Origin: Actinokineospora terrae
GTDB lineage: Bacteria; Actinomycetota; Actinomycetes; Mycobacteriales; Pseudonocardiaceae
Direction of reading: 5' to 3'
DNA: 64,000 bases
Assembly (NCBI RefSeq): GCF_900111175.1
Contig: NZ_FOGI01000006.1
Coordinates: forward strand, 460,104-524,103
Positions 1 through 8,230 of this stretch are shown here, piece after piece. The notes under the pieces were generated by a model. The model saw only the letters and a program-made list of their open reading frames with translations, was not told where the DNA came from and ran no database searches. The position numbers and the translations under genes were made by a program. How positions within the stretch are numbered: position 1 is the first letter of the stretch; each line of letters begins with the position of its first letter.

Positions 1-366
1 CCACAGGGTCACCTCCACCGGGTTGAAGGGCGGCTCGTCCGGGCCCGCGAACTCGTCCTCCCAGAACGACCCGCCCAGCAGCCGCAGCAGCGACCCGACC
101 ACGGCCAGCGCCGCCGCCGTCAGCATGAGCAGCGCCGCGACCAGTCCCGGCCACCACAGCGGCGCCTCGGGCGCGGGCGGGTGCCAGCCGACCTGGCTCA
201 TCGGCGGTGGGCCGACCTGGGGGAATGGGCCGGGTAAGCCCTGGGGTGGTGGCGCACCTCCCGGGAGCACCGCGACCGGTTCGGCCAGCACGGGCGGTGT
301 CGGTGACGGGGGTTCAGGGGAGGGCTCGGGTCTCGGCGGCTCGGCGCCGGGGGGTGACGTGGTCAC
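1..366 (-). CDS. Proline-rich single-pass membrane protein, C-terminus cut by window edge
   Basis: The minus-strand frame stays open from a GTG at 366 to base 1. About 65 Pro/Glu/Gly-rich residues are followed by WWPGLVAALLMLTAAALAV, a clear membrane helix, and then an acidic stretch (FWEDEFAGPDEPPFNPVEV) running off the edge. An internal ATG at 201 (MSQVGWHPP) is an alternative start that would drop most of the proline-rich leader. I do not recognise a family. The layout of a disordered proline-rich cytoplasmic segment before one helix is common in actinobacterial envelope proteins. The codon pattern is strongly coding, whereas the plus-strand frame here is an antisense shadow. Confidence 0.55.
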   Translation of the reverse strand, partial: MTTSPPGAEPPRPEPSPEPPSPTPPVLAEPVAVLPGGAPPPQGLPGPFPQVGPPPMSQVGWHPPAPEAPLWWPGLVAALLMLTAAALAVVGSLLRLLGGSFWEDEFAGPDEPPFNPVEVTLW

Positions 367-466
367 GCGGTGATCTTGGCAGGGCGGTGCCGCTGGATGG
401 CGGCCGCCACATTGTTTGCGAAAGCAAGCGTCCCGTTCGCGTCCCGCCCCCCTCATCTATGGGTGA

Positions 467-505
467 GCAGCGGCCGACCCGAGCGAGGGCCGGGTCGGCC
501 GCTGC
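467..505. terminator. 15-bp perfect hairpin downstream of the TetR gene
   Basis: The arms GCAGCGGCCGACCCG (467-481) and its exact complement (491-505) enclose a 9-nt loop. It lies about 115 nt beyond the minus-strand TetR stop and upstream of the leftmost gene. There is no T-run, as is usual for actinobacterial terminators. Confidence 0.6.
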
Positions 506-620
506 AGACCAGCAAGGCAGGCACACACCGCGGCCGCGCCCCTCCGCCTGCACCGGAGGCGCGCGGCCGTCGTGCTGGTACCCGGCTCGCCGAAAGCTGC
601 CGGTCCGCCGCCGGGAACGC

Positions 621-1232
621 TCAGTCGGCGAACGCGGTGTAGCGGTCCAGGACCGTGGACTTCCACTCCTCGAGCAGCCGGGCCCTGCGCTGGGCGCCGC
701 CGCCGATCATCGCGTCCAGGGCCAGACCGCGGACCAGGTTGACGCTCAGCAGCAGCAGCGTCTCCAGCTCCGCCTCCGGCAGGTCGTCGCCCGCGGCGTC
801 CCGGTAGAGCTGGAGGGTGGCGTGGCCGAGCGCGCGGTCGACCGGTCGCAGGCGCTCGCGCAGCTCGGGATCGGTGCGGGCGGCGACCCACAGCTCCACC
901 GCCGCGGTCGAGAGGGTGCCCGAGTACGCCTCCCACAGCAGGTCGATGCCCTGGGTGACCCGCTCGCGGCCGGGCGGCAACCCCGCGGCGGCCTCGCTGA
1001 CCTGCCGGGTCAGCCGCGCGAACAGGTGCTCCAGCGCGGCGGTCATCAGCTCGGCCTTGGTGGTGAAGTGGTGCTGCTGGGCACCCCTGGACACCCCTGC
1101 CCGCGCGCACACCTCCTGCACGGTCGTGCGCGCGTACCCCAGTTCCACCAGGCAACCGATGGTCGCCTCCAGCAGTGCCTCGCGAGTCTGCTCACTGCGC
1201 TCCTGCTGGGTGCGGTGGGTGCGCACGGCCAC
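621..1232 (-). CDS. TetR/AcrR family transcriptional regulator
   Basis: About 203 residues, the normal TetR size. The N-terminal helix-turn-helix reads TVQEVCARAGVSRGAQQHHF, with the usual TREALLEATIGCLVELGY lead-in. The C-terminal ligand/dimer half resembles the BetI/AcrR type. I chose the GTG at 1232 because AGGAAGGGCGGAG lies just upstream; GTG at 1226 or 1250 is possible. The gene is divergent from the acyl-CoA dehydrogenase at 1351 with about 118 bp between them, so it probably represses that gene and the racemase, perhaps with an acyl-CoA as inducer. The ligand is inference. Confidence 0.85.
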   Translation of the reverse strand: MAVRTHRTQQERSEQTREALLEATIGCLVELGYARTTVQEVCARAGVSRGAQQHHFTTKAELMTAALEHLFARLTRQVSEAAAGLPPGRERVTQGIDLLWEAYSGTLSTAAVELWVAARTDPELRERLRPVDRALGHATLQLYRDAAGDDLPEAELETLLLLSVNLVRGLALDAMIGGGAQRRARLLEEWKSTVLDRYTAFAD

Positions 1233-1350
1233 GGCTCCGCCCTTCCTCACGCCACGGGTGTGCGGCACTTTACGGCCAGTTCCGCGAGCAGGTACCTTCA
1301 GAGCAGAACTTACATGCAGTCCGGAATGTTTTCGCCGCGAGGAGGCCCCG

Positions 1351-2493
1351 GTGACCCAGCGTTCCCCGTGGATGGACGACGACCTGGACGCCTTCCGCGA
1401 CCTGGCCCGCACGTTCTGCGAGAAGGAGCTGACCCCCAACACCGAGCGGTGGGTCGAGAACAAGCAGGTCGACCGCGAGCTGTGGACCAAGGCCGGTGAG
1501 GTCGGGCTGCTGTGCCTGTCCATCCCCGAGGAGTACGGCGGCGGTGGCGGCAACTTCGCGCACGAGACGATCCTCTTAGAGGAACAGGCGCGCGCGGGCG
1601 ACAGCGGTTGGGGCGTCTCGCTGCACAACGGCATCGTCGCCCACTACCTGCTCGCCTACGGCACGGAGGAGCAGAAGCACGCCTGGCTGCCGAAGCTGGC
1701 CACCGGCGAGTGGGTCGGCGCGATCGCGATGACCGAGCCGGGCGCCGGGTCCGACCTGCAGGGCATCAAGGCCAAGGCGGTGCGCGACGGCGACGAGTAC
1801 GTCGTCTCCGGCGCCAAGACCTTCATCACCAACGGCGGCCAGTGCGACTTCGTCATCGTCGTGGTCAAGACCGACCCGACCAAGGGCGCCGAGGGCACCT
1901 CGCTGGTCATCGTCGAGACCGAGCGGGCGGGCTTCCGCCGCGGCCGGGTGCTCGACAAGCTCGGCCTCAAGGCGCAGGACACCGCCGAGCTGTTCTTCGA
2001 CGAGGTGCGCGTCCCGGTCGGCAACCTGCTCGGCGGCGTCGAGGGCCAGGGCTTCGTCCAGCTCATGCAGCAGCTGCCGCAGGAACGGCTGATCATCGGC
2101 ATCTCCTCGGTGGTGGCCATGGAGATCGCGCTGGAGCTGACCCTGCGCTACACCAAGGACCGGCAGGCGTTCGGCCGCCCGGTCTACCACTTCCAGAACA
2201 CCAAGTTCACCCTCGCCGAGATCGCCACCGAGGCCCGCATCGCCCGGGTGTTCCTCGACGACTGCATCGCCAAGCACCTGCGCGGCGAGCTCGACATCCC
2301 GACCGTGGCGATGCTCAAGTGGTGGACGAGCGACCGCGCGATGAAGGCCATCGACGAGTGCCTGCAGCTGCACGGCGGCTACGGCTACATGACCGAGTAC
2401 CCGATCGCCCGCATCTACCTCGACCAGCGCGTGCAGCGGATCTACGGCGGGACCAACGAGATCATGAAGGAGATCATCTCCCGCACGCTCTGA
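1351..2493 (+). CDS. Acyl-CoA dehydrogenase, long-chain type
   Basis: 380-residue FAD flavoenzyme introducing the alpha-beta double bond in acyl-CoAs. Signature 1 is AMTEPGAGSDLQ near residue 126 and signature 2 is QLHGGYGYMTEYPIAR near residue 340. The C-terminal motif is YGGTNEIMKEII, so it lacks the Glu of the YEGT motif used by medium-chain enzymes. LPQERL near residue 236 instead matches the catalytic-base position of long-chain and isovaleryl enzymes. GTG start with GGAGG six bases upstream. It is followed 42 bp later by a family III CoA-transferase/racemase and divergent from a TetR, which suggests a small branched or long acyl-CoA degradation unit. Exact substrate unknown. Confidence 0.9.
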   Translation: MTQRSPWMDDDLDAFRDLARTFCEKELTPNTERWVENKQVDRELWTKAGEVGLLCLSIPEEYGGGGGNFAHETILLEEQARAGDSGWGVSLHNGIVAHYLLAYGTEEQKHAWLPKLATGEWVGAIAMTEPGAGSDLQGIKAKAVRDGDEYVVSGAKTFITNGGQCDFVIVVVKTDPTKGAEGTSLVIVETERAGFRRGRVLDKLGLKAQDTAELFFDEVRVPVGNLLGGVEGQGFVQLMQQLPQERLIIGISSVVAMEIALELTLRYTKDRQAFGRPVYHFQNTKFTLAEIATEARIARVFLDDCIAKHLRGELDIPTVAMLKWWTSDRAMKAIDECLQLHGGYGYMTEYPIARIYLDQRVQRIYGGTNEIMKEIISRTL

Positions 2494-2535
2494 CCAGCAC
2501 GCCTGAACACCGCACACCGCAGACCGAGGACACAC

Positions 2536-3666
2536 ATGGGACCTCTCACCGGCCTGCGGGTGGTCGAGCTCGCCGGGCTCGCCCCCGCCCCGTTCGCCTG
2601 CACCGTGCTGGCCGACCTGGGCGCCGAGGTCGTCCGGGTCGACCGCGCCGCGCCCGGCGCCGACGTGCTCGGCTTCCCCGACGACCCGCTGACCAGGGGC
2701 CGCCGCTGGATCGGCGTCGACGTCAAGGCACCGGAGGGCCTGGACCTGGTGCTGCGCCTGGTCGACCGGGCCGACGTGCTCGTCGAGGGCTTCCGCCCCG
2801 GGGTGGCCGAGCGGATGGGGCTGGGCCCCGACGCGCTGCTGGCCCGCAACCCGCGCCTGGTCTACGGCCGGATCACCGGCTGGGGCCAGGACGGGCCGCT
2901 GGCCACCGCCGCCGGGCACGACATCAACTACATCGCGGTGGCGGGCGCGCTCGACCCGATCGGGCAGGCGGGCCACAAGCCCACCGTGCCGCTCAACCTG
3001 CTCGGCGACTTCGGCGGCGGGGGACTGCTGCTGGCCATGGGCGTGCTCGCGGCGCTGGTCGAGCGGCAGGCCTCCGGCCAGGGGCAGGTCGTCGACGCCT
3101 CGATGGTCGAGGGGGCGGCGCTGCTGACCACCAGCCTGCACGGCCTGCGCGACCTGGGGCTGTGGCCCGGCGGCCGCGGCGAGAACCTGCTCGACGGCGG
3201 CGCGCCCTTCTACGACACCTACGAGGCGGCCGACGGCAAGTACGTGGCGATCGGCGCGATCGAGGCCCGGTTCTTCGCCGCGCTCGGCACACTGCTCGAC
3301 CTGCGCGACCCGCCCAACCACCTCGACCCGAGCACCTGGCCCGCCCTGCGCGCGCAGATCGCCGCCGCGGTGAAGACCCGCACCCGCGACGAGTGGGCCG
3401 CGCTGGCCGAGGGCACCGATGCCTGCCTGACGCCGGTGCTCACCCCGGGGGAGGCGCCGGACCACCCGCACAACGTCGCCCGCGGCACGTTCGTGGAGGT
3501 CGGCGGCAAGACCCAACCCGCACCCGCGCCGAGGTTCAGCCGCACGGCGTCGGCGACACCTGCCCCGCCTAGCGCACCGCGGGCGGACACCGCGGCGGTG
3601 CTGGCGGAGTTGGGTGTGCCGGAATCGGAGATCGCGAGGCTGCGGCAGTCGGCCGTCATCGCCTGA
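2536..3666 (+). CDS. CaiB/BaiF family III CoA-transferase, alpha-methylacyl-CoA racemase type
   Basis: 376 residues. The start MGPLTGLRVVELAGLAPAPF is characteristic. The residues expected for a racemase are present: His128 in GHDINYIAVAGAL, Asp158 in NLLGDFGGGG, and Glu243 in AIEARFF, matching the His/Asp/Glu set known for the mycobacterial enzyme. That favours 2-methylacyl-CoA racemization over CoA transfer. This would convert the 2R to the 2S epimer needed by the upstream acyl-CoA dehydrogenase in breakdown of methyl-branched chains or sterol side chains. Gene order fits; the substrate is inferred. Confidence 0.85.
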   Translation: MGPLTGLRVVELAGLAPAPFACTVLADLGAEVVRVDRAAPGADVLGFPDDPLTRGRRWIGVDVKAPEGLDLVLRLVDRADVLVEGFRPGVAERMGLGPDALLARNPRLVYGRITGWGQDGPLATAAGHDINYIAVAGALDPIGQAGHKPTVPLNLLGDFGGGGLLLAMGVLAALVERQASGQGQVVDASMVEGAALLTTSLHGLRDLGLWPGGRGENLLDGGAPFYDTYEAADGKYVAIGAIEARFFAALGTLLDLRDPPNHLDPSTWPALRAQIAAAVKTRTRDEWAALAEGTDACLTPVLTPGEAPDHPHNVARGTFVEVGGKTQPAPAPRFSRTASATPAPPSAPRADTAAVLAELGVPESEIARLRQSAVIA

Positions 3667-4228
3667 GGTCGGGCGGGAAGCTCGATGGGGCGAACTTCCT
3701 TTGCGCGGGGCCCCTGGGCCCGGAGGGCTGGAGTGGGCTGTGAGGGTGCTTGTGGCGTCCTCACAGCCGCGGGCGCGGCACGCGCTGTGGCGGCCTGCCT
3801 TGGCGCCCGCCTGCTGGGCGGGGACCGAGGGCCTTCCTGGCCTGCCCGCCGGGTGATGACCCCGGCGGCACACCGCAAGTTCTACCGGCTTGATCGCGCC
3901 CGATCTGTCCCATCCCGGCCGTCGGCTCAAAGATGACACCGTTCGTGGGATCCGGCGGAGATCACCGGTCGCCCCCGGTGTGTCCGGGCGGTGACGGGCC
4001 ACTGCGCCCGTAGAGTGACGCCCTCGACGCGAGCGGTGGCGGACCGGGGGTCCGCGAGCGCTCGGATCTCACGCTCGGTCGATGTCGGTGCCGAAATCCG
4101 CTCCGCCGGTCGCCGGGATGGGGGATCATGGTGCGGGACGCGCACCCGGCTGCCGGGCGGCGCGGGTCGGGGGTGGTCCGGGACGCGCGAGTGGCCCGGG
4201 CCGCCGGTGGTGAGGACGGAGTGGACCG
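3667..4228. other. 562-bp intergenic region with a repeat arm and a hairpin
   Basis: No convincing gene. It holds a 31-bp copy of the IS30/MITE-type end (3680-3710), then a perfect 10-bp hairpin GGCTGTGAGG / CCTCACAGCC (3736-3745 and 3759-3768). Near 3873-3893 is a weak degenerate match to the inverse arm. The rest should include the promoter of the small gene at 4229; I cannot place it with confidence. Confidence 0.5.
3680..3710 (+). repeat. Diverged copy of the 31-bp IS30/MITE terminal sequence
   Basis: Begins GCTCGATGGGGCGAACTT and ends GCGGGG. About 27 of 31 positions match the arms at 10856-10886 and 63673-63703. It begins 14 bp after the racemase stop. No good second arm is evident, so it may be a decayed element. 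Confidence 0.7.
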
Positions 4229-4390
4229 ATGAACGCCAAGAAAGCCGTCATGCTGGTCGCGGTGGCGCTGGTGCTGTTCTACGTGATCAGCCAGCCCACC
4301 CAGGCCGCGCAGGCGGTCCAGAGCCTGTTCTCCTGGCTGCGCGACGGCGCCGAGGCCATCATCACGTTCCTGAAGAACCTGTTCGCCTGA
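4229..4390 (+). CDS. Small single-pass membrane protein (53 aa)
   Basis: MNAKKAVMLVAVALVLFYV begins a short protein with one hydrophobic helix, then SQPTQAAQAVQSLFSWLRD and an amphipathic C-terminus ending FLKNLFA. GGAG lies upstream of the ATG and third positions are strongly GC. Short proteins with this 'basic N-tip, helix, SQPT, amphipathic tail' plan recur in Pseudonocardiaceae and related actinomycetes as uncharacterised membrane proteins; this is family recollection, not a search. No operon partner: 231 bp separate it from the next gene. Confidence 0.7.
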   Translation: MNAKKAVMLVAVALVLFYVISQPTQAAQAVQSLFSWLRDGAEAIITFLKNLFA

Positions 4391-4621
4391 GGGCGGACCC
4401 GCTGGGGCAATCGAGGCCCGGCGGGCGCAGCCGTGCCCGCGGGTGTGGTCACGATCGGTGATGATCTTGCCGGACCGAAGATCCATATTGGACCGTCCGG
4501 GTGGATCTGCCCGCCCCGGGGGTCCATTGGGCGAACTGGTCCGTTTTGCCTCTGGCGATCTGTCGGTCCCTGCCCCTACGGTTTCAGCCATCGAGTGATC
4601 ATGAGACCTCCAGGAGGCAGA

Positions 4622-5113
4622 ATGCTCGACGATCCCGGGGTCGATGCCCTGGTCCGCCAGTGGACCGCCGAGCGCGCGCAGGACGCGGACGCCGACGAGG
4701 CCAACCGCATCGCGTCCGAGTGGCTGGCCGACGCGCCCGTCATCGCCGCGCCCGGTATTCCCGGTCAGCGAGCCCGTGCCGGGGCCTCGCGCTGGGCGGC
4801 GGTCGAGGCGGCCGACCCGCGCTACCTCTCGGCCATGCGCAAGCGGCTGCCCGACGTGCCGCACGACCTGCTCGCCGCCGCCGCGGGCTGGTGGCAGATG
4901 GTCGGCGGCGTCGCCGAGGCCGAGGAGTGGTGGGACGCGGGGATGAGCCCGCTCGACCAGCGCGCCCTCGACTACCGGGCGGCGGGCCTGGCGCCCTCCG
5001 ACCTGGCCAGGCGGCTCGGTCCCCTCACCGTCCTCGAGCACCTGCGCCGGGGCAGCGCTCCCGCGTGGTGCGTGGCCAGGCTGCAGCGTCAGCGCCGCGA
5101 CGGCGCCGCGTAG
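4622..5113 (+). CDS. Uncharacterised cytoplasmic protein, 163 aa
   Basis: A consensus AGGAGG lies 4-5 nt before the ATG, so the start is secure. The protein is acidic at the N-terminus (MLDDPGVDALVRQWTAERA) and basic at the C-terminus (RLQRQRRDGAA), with no signal peptide, helix or motif I recognise. The segment GLAPSDLARRLGPLTVLEHLRRG resembles a helix-turn-helix, so nucleic-acid binding is possible but unproven. Its last codons and stop are duplicated in tandem (5096-5135). Monocistronic by spacing. Confidence 0.7.
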   Translation: MLDDPGVDALVRQWTAERAQDADADEANRIASEWLADAPVIAAPGIPGQRARAGASRWAAVEAADPRYLSAMRKRLPDVPHDLLAAAAGWWQMVGGVAEAEEWWDAGMSPLDQRALDYRAAGLAPSDLARRLGPLTVLEHLRRGSAPAWCVARLQRQRRDGAA

Positions 5114-5135
5114 CAGTCGCGACGGCGCCGCGTAG
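5096..5135. repeat. 22-bp tandem duplication spanning a stop codon
   Basis: The 18-bp sequence CGCGACGGCGCCGCGTAG occurs at 5096-5113 and again at 5118-5135, a period of 22 bp. A third, partial start (acagtcgcgga) follows. The first copy contains the stop of the preceding gene. Confidence 0.85.
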
Positions 5136-5333
5136 ACAGTCGCGGACGCCATCGCGCCAGTGGTCGCGATGTCCACCGAACAACGGCCGTGCCGGTGCCG
5201 CGTGCACAGCCGTGACGGGGTCGTGTGACCTCCCCCGCGTAACGCCGCGGAGCTCCTTCGTCGATGCTGGTGGTGATGACCGGCGCGCCCAGCGCACCGG
5301 TCACGCACAGGGTCGTGGCGAGTCTGGAGCACG

Positions 5334-6173
5334 GTGGCGGATATCGAGGGGCTGGACGAGCAGGCCGCCCAGGTGGGGACACACCACCCGGGGTCGGTCG
5401 GTCGCGGGCGCGGTGAGCTGCTGCTGCGCCTCACCCTCGTGCTGCTGGTCGTCCTGGTCGCGGCCGCTGTCGTCTGGGTCGTGCGGATCGCGGACGTCTC
5501 CGCGGGCGCGGACACCTCCAGCGAGGTCGAGCCGGTCGCGGTCGACCCCGACTCCGCGGCGCCCGTCGAGGCTGTCGGTGCCGTCCCGCAGGGTGGCCAG
5601 TCCGGCGCCGATCCGTTGCGCGCGTGGGCCGAGCGCCTCGCCAGGGGCACCGAGATCCCCCCTAGGGCGCTGATGGCCTACGGCAACGCCGAGCTGGCCG
5701 TCCGCGCCGCCACGCCGCGCTGCGGGCTGTCCTGGGCCACCCTGGCCGCCATCGGGCGCGTCGAGTCCGACCACGGCCGCTACGGGGGCGCCGTGCTCGG
5801 CGATGACGGCCGCCCGTCGACGCCCATCATCGGGGTGCCGCTGGACGGCACCCCCGGCGTGCGCGCTATCACCGACACCGACGGCGGTACCTACGACGGT
5901 GACGCCACCGTGGACCGCGCCGTCGGACCCATGCAGTTCATCCCCTCCACCTGGCGGAAGTGGACCTCGGACGGCAACGGCGACGGTGTCGGCGACCCGC
6001 AGCAGATCGACGACGCCGCCCTGGCCGCCGCCCGCTACCTGTGCGCGGACGGCCGGGACATGACCAGCGCCAAGGGCTGGTGGCAGGGCGTGTTCGCCTA
6101 CAACAACTCCGTGAGCTACGGCCGGCAGGTCTTCGGCCTCGCCGACCGCTACGCCCGCGCCGCGGCAAGCTGA
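5334..6173 (+). CDS. Membrane-anchored lytic murein transglycosylase
   Basis: 279 residues. A cytoplasmic head of about 27 residues precedes one helix (LLLRLTLVLLVVLVAAAVVW), a Pro/Ala linker, then a transglycosylase domain of the SLT_2 type. The catalytic Glu is in IGRVESDHGRYGG near residue 145. VGPMQFIPSTWRKW and VFAYNNSVSYGRQV are further conserved segments. It would cleave peptidoglycan strands outside the membrane. Start GTG with GGAG upstream. DGNGDGVGDPQQIDDAALAAA follows the family pattern found in actinobacterial enzymes. Confidence 0.88.
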   Translation: MADIEGLDEQAAQVGTHHPGSVGRGRGELLLRLTLVLLVVLVAAAVVWVVRIADVSAGADTSSEVEPVAVDPDSAAPVEAVGAVPQGGQSGADPLRAWAERLARGTEIPPRALMAYGNAELAVRAATPRCGLSWATLAAIGRVESDHGRYGGAVLGDDGRPSTPIIGVPLDGTPGVRAITDTDGGTYDGDATVDRAVGPMQFIPSTWRKWTSDGNGDGVGDPQQIDDAALAAARYLCADGRDMTSAKGWWQGVFAYNNSVSYGRQVFGLADRYARAAAS

Positions 6174-6220
6174 GAACGGCTCTCAGCAAGCCGCCGGTGG
6201 CCGCGGGCTAGCATCGGCGG

Positions 6221-6586
6221 GTGCGGGAAGGACCGGGCATCAGGCGCAAACTCCTCGTGGTCGGGGTGTCCCTGCTCGCGCTCGTGCTGTGCTGCGGCCT
6301 GGCCTGGTGGCAGTGGGAGCGGTTCTCCTCGGCCAACGGCACGTTCCAGAACCTGGGCTACGTGCTGCAGTGGCCGCTGTTCGGGCTGGCCCCCGCCTAC
6401 ATGTTCTGGCGGCTGGGCAAGCTCAGGCAGCGGGAGCAGGACCGGGCGGCCGACGAATCCGCGCAAGAGGCGCCGCCCGCCCAGCCCAGCGCCGAGGTCG
6501 CGGGCACGCACGGCAGTGACGAGGAAGACGACGAGCTCGCGGCCTACAACCGCTACCTCGCCCGGCTGAACCAGGAGTCCCGATGA
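6221..6586 (+). CDS. Conserved two-helix membrane protein, 121 aa
   Basis: Two predicted membrane helices (LLVVGVSLLALVLCCGLAWW and YVLQWPLFGLAPAYMFW) are followed by a charged cytoplasmic tail ending LAAYNRYLARLNQES. This tail motif is typical of an unnamed actinobacterial family usually encoded beside DUF3817, as here. It overlaps the next gene by ATGA, so the pair is translationally coupled. GTG start. Function unknown; probably acts with the DUF3817 protein. Confidence 0.75.
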   Translation: MREGPGIRRKLLVVGVSLLALVLCCGLAWWQWERFSSANGTFQNLGYVLQWPLFGLAPAYMFWRLGKLRQREQDRAADESAQEAPPAQPSAEVAGTHGSDEEDDELAAYNRYLARLNQESR

Positions 6587-6936
6587 GCATGACCGACGAG
6601 GAGAACCCGGCCCAGGCGGTCGCCGCCAAGGGCGTGCGGGGGGCGCTGGCCCGCTACCGGGTGCTGGCCTACGTCGTCGGCGTCGGCCTGCTCGCGCTAG
6701 TGGCGGCCATGGTCGCCAAGTACGCCTTCGACAACGCCACCCCGGTGGCCGTCGTCGGCCCCGCGCACGGGTTCCTCTACGCGGTGTACCTGCTGACCGC
6801 GTTCGACCTGGCGCTCAAGGCCCGCTGGTCGGTCAAGGGCACCCTGCTGGTGCTGGTCGCCGGGATGATCCCGTTCGTGTCCTTCGTGGTCGAACGCCGG
6901 GTCACCCGCAAGACGCAGGCGGGCCAGAAGCTGTAG
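6583..6936 (+). CDS. DUF3817 integral membrane protein
   Basis: 117 residues with three hydrophobic helices. The family hallmark HGFLYAVYLLTAFDLALKARW and the Gly-Met-Ile-Pro-Phe motif (AGMIPFVSFVVERR) are both present. ATG overlaps the stop of the upstream membrane gene by 4 nt. The family is restricted largely to actinobacteria and has no established biochemical role. Confidence 0.85.
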   Translation: MSMTDEENPAQAVAAKGVRGALARYRVLAYVVGVGLLALVAAMVAKYAFDNATPVAVVGPAHGFLYAVYLLTAFDLALKARWSVKGTLLVLVAGMIPFVSFVVERRVTRKTQAGQKL

Positions 6937-6969
6937 CCGGCTCCCGGCCCGCCCGTGGGTCGTCCTGGG

Positions 6970-7809
6970 TCAGAGCGACTTGCGTACGCTGTATGGCGGG
7001 ATGGTGTTGCCGCGCAGGGCGTCCGCATCGATCGTCTCCGGCCGGTACGGCAGCGTCTCCAGCCGCTCGAGCATCCGCGCGGTGGTGTCCGGGGTGGACT
7101 CGGCGAGTCCGAACAGGAACGCCCACTCGTGCTCGTCGGAGCCGTAGTACACCGTCGAGCCGAACACCTCGTTGAACCGGCGCCACGACCGGATGAGCGT
7201 CTCGTTGCGCCACATCGTCTGGCAGCCCGCCTGGCACACCACCACGCCGCCCTCGGTCAGCACCGAGCGGCACCGGGTGAGGAACTCCTCCTCGTAGAGG
7301 CGATTGTGCTGGGCGAACTCGGGCCGCTCGTCGGGCAGGTCGACCAGCACGACGTCGTAGCGGTCCTGGGTCTCCGCCAGGAACTTCCACCCGTCCGCGT
7401 AGTGCACCCGCACCGGCCCGTCGTGCGCGACGGCCCTGGCCAGCTCCTCGCTGGTGTAGCCGTAGGGCAGGTGCTCGGCGCACAGCTCGACGGCCCGCTG
7501 GTCGATGTCGACGTGGTCGACGACGCTCGCCCCGGCGGCCACCGAGATCTGCGACACGACGCCCTCGCTGGAGCCGACGACCAGCACCCGGTCCAGGGTC
7601 CTGGCCAGCAGCAGCGCGGGCACCAGCAGCGCCTCGTGGTAGGTCAGCTGGCTGAACTCGGTGCTCTGCCGGTCGTCGTCGCAGAACAGGCTCACGCCCT
7701 GCGCGGTCGTGCCGATGACCAGGTGCTGGAAGTCGGTGTTGGTGTCCACCAGCACCTCGGGCATGTCCCACGTCCGGGTGAGGCCGGTGCCCAGCGGTTC
7801 GACGATCAT
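6970..7809 (-). CDS. speE: Spermidine synthase-like polyamine aminopropyltransferase
   Basis: 279 residues, Rossmann-fold methyltransferase-like enzyme that transfers aminopropyl from decarboxylated SAM to an amine. Visible are the substrate-pocket segment QSTEFSQLTYHEALLVPAL, the nucleotide-binding VLVVGSSEGVVSQIS, the DHVDIDQRAVELC acidic loop and the gate/catalytic segment DVVLVDLPDE. The glycine-rich loop reads GSSEG instead of the usual GGGDG, a divergence worth noting. It overlaps speD by 4 nt (ATGA) and lies last in an ornithine decarboxylase-speD-speE operon, which supports putrescine-to-spermidine synthesis. Confidence 0.88.
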   Translation of the reverse strand: MIVEPLGTGLTRTWDMPEVLVDTNTDFQHLVIGTTAQGVSLFCDDDRQSTEFSQLTYHEALLVPALLLARTLDRVLVVGSSEGVVSQISVAAGASVVDHVDIDQRAVELCAEHLPYGYTSEELARAVAHDGPVRVHYADGWKFLAETQDRYDVVLVDLPDERPEFAQHNRLYEEEFLTRCRSVLTEGGVVVCQAGCQTMWRNETLIRSWRRFNEVFGSTVYYGSDEHEWAFLFGLAESTPDTTARMLERLETLPYRPETIDADALRGNTIPPYSVRKSL

Positions 7810-8207
7810 CGAGCGGTCTCCGAAGGTACGGGGTGTCCCCTGTGGACTGTGGTGATCCTGGCGTCGAGCGCCCCGAGCCGGTCGCGCAGCAGCGCCGCGG
7901 CCAGTTCCGGGTCGGCGGTCTCGCCGCAGGTGAAGATGTCGACGAACAGCGACCCGATCTCCGGGTAGGTGTGGATGGAGGCGTGCGATTCCGACAGCAG
8001 CGCCAGCACCGTCACCCCCTGGGGTTCGAACTGCTTGGCCACCACGTCGCAGATGGTGGCCCCGGCGTCGCGCAGGGAGGACTCCAGGGTCTCCCGCAGG
8101 AAGCCCAGATCATTGAGCAGCAACGGATCGACCCCATCGAACTCGGCCAGCACGTGCCGGCCCGCGAACAAACCCACGCCTGGTTCAGGCGCACGGTCAT
8201 ACGACAT
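7806..8207 (-). CDS. speD: S-adenosylmethionine decarboxylase proenzyme
   Basis: 133 residues, the small prokaryotic class 1B form. The self-cleavage segment ESHASIHTYPE contains the Ser that becomes the pyruvoyl cofactor, and CGE provides the downstream catalytic Cys region (VDIFTCGETADPE). AGGAGGTAAGACAG precedes the ATG, a very strong ribosome site. It is placed between ornithine decarboxylase (23 nt upstream) and speE (4-nt overlap) and supplies the aminopropyl donor. Confidence 0.93.
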   Translation of the reverse strand: MSYDRAPEPGVGLFAGRHVLAEFDGVDPLLLNDLGFLRETLESSLRDAGATICDVVAKQFEPQGVTVLALLSESHASIHTYPEIGSLFVDIFTCGETADPELAAALLRDRLGALDARITTVHRGHPVPSETAR

Positions 8208-8230
8208 CTGTCTTACCTCCTGCGAGGAAA

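Noticed and set aside
1576..4002. 808-codon minus-strand open frame
   Set aside because: Antisense to the acyl-CoA dehydrogenase and racemase, which have clear family motifs; an artefact of high third-position GC.
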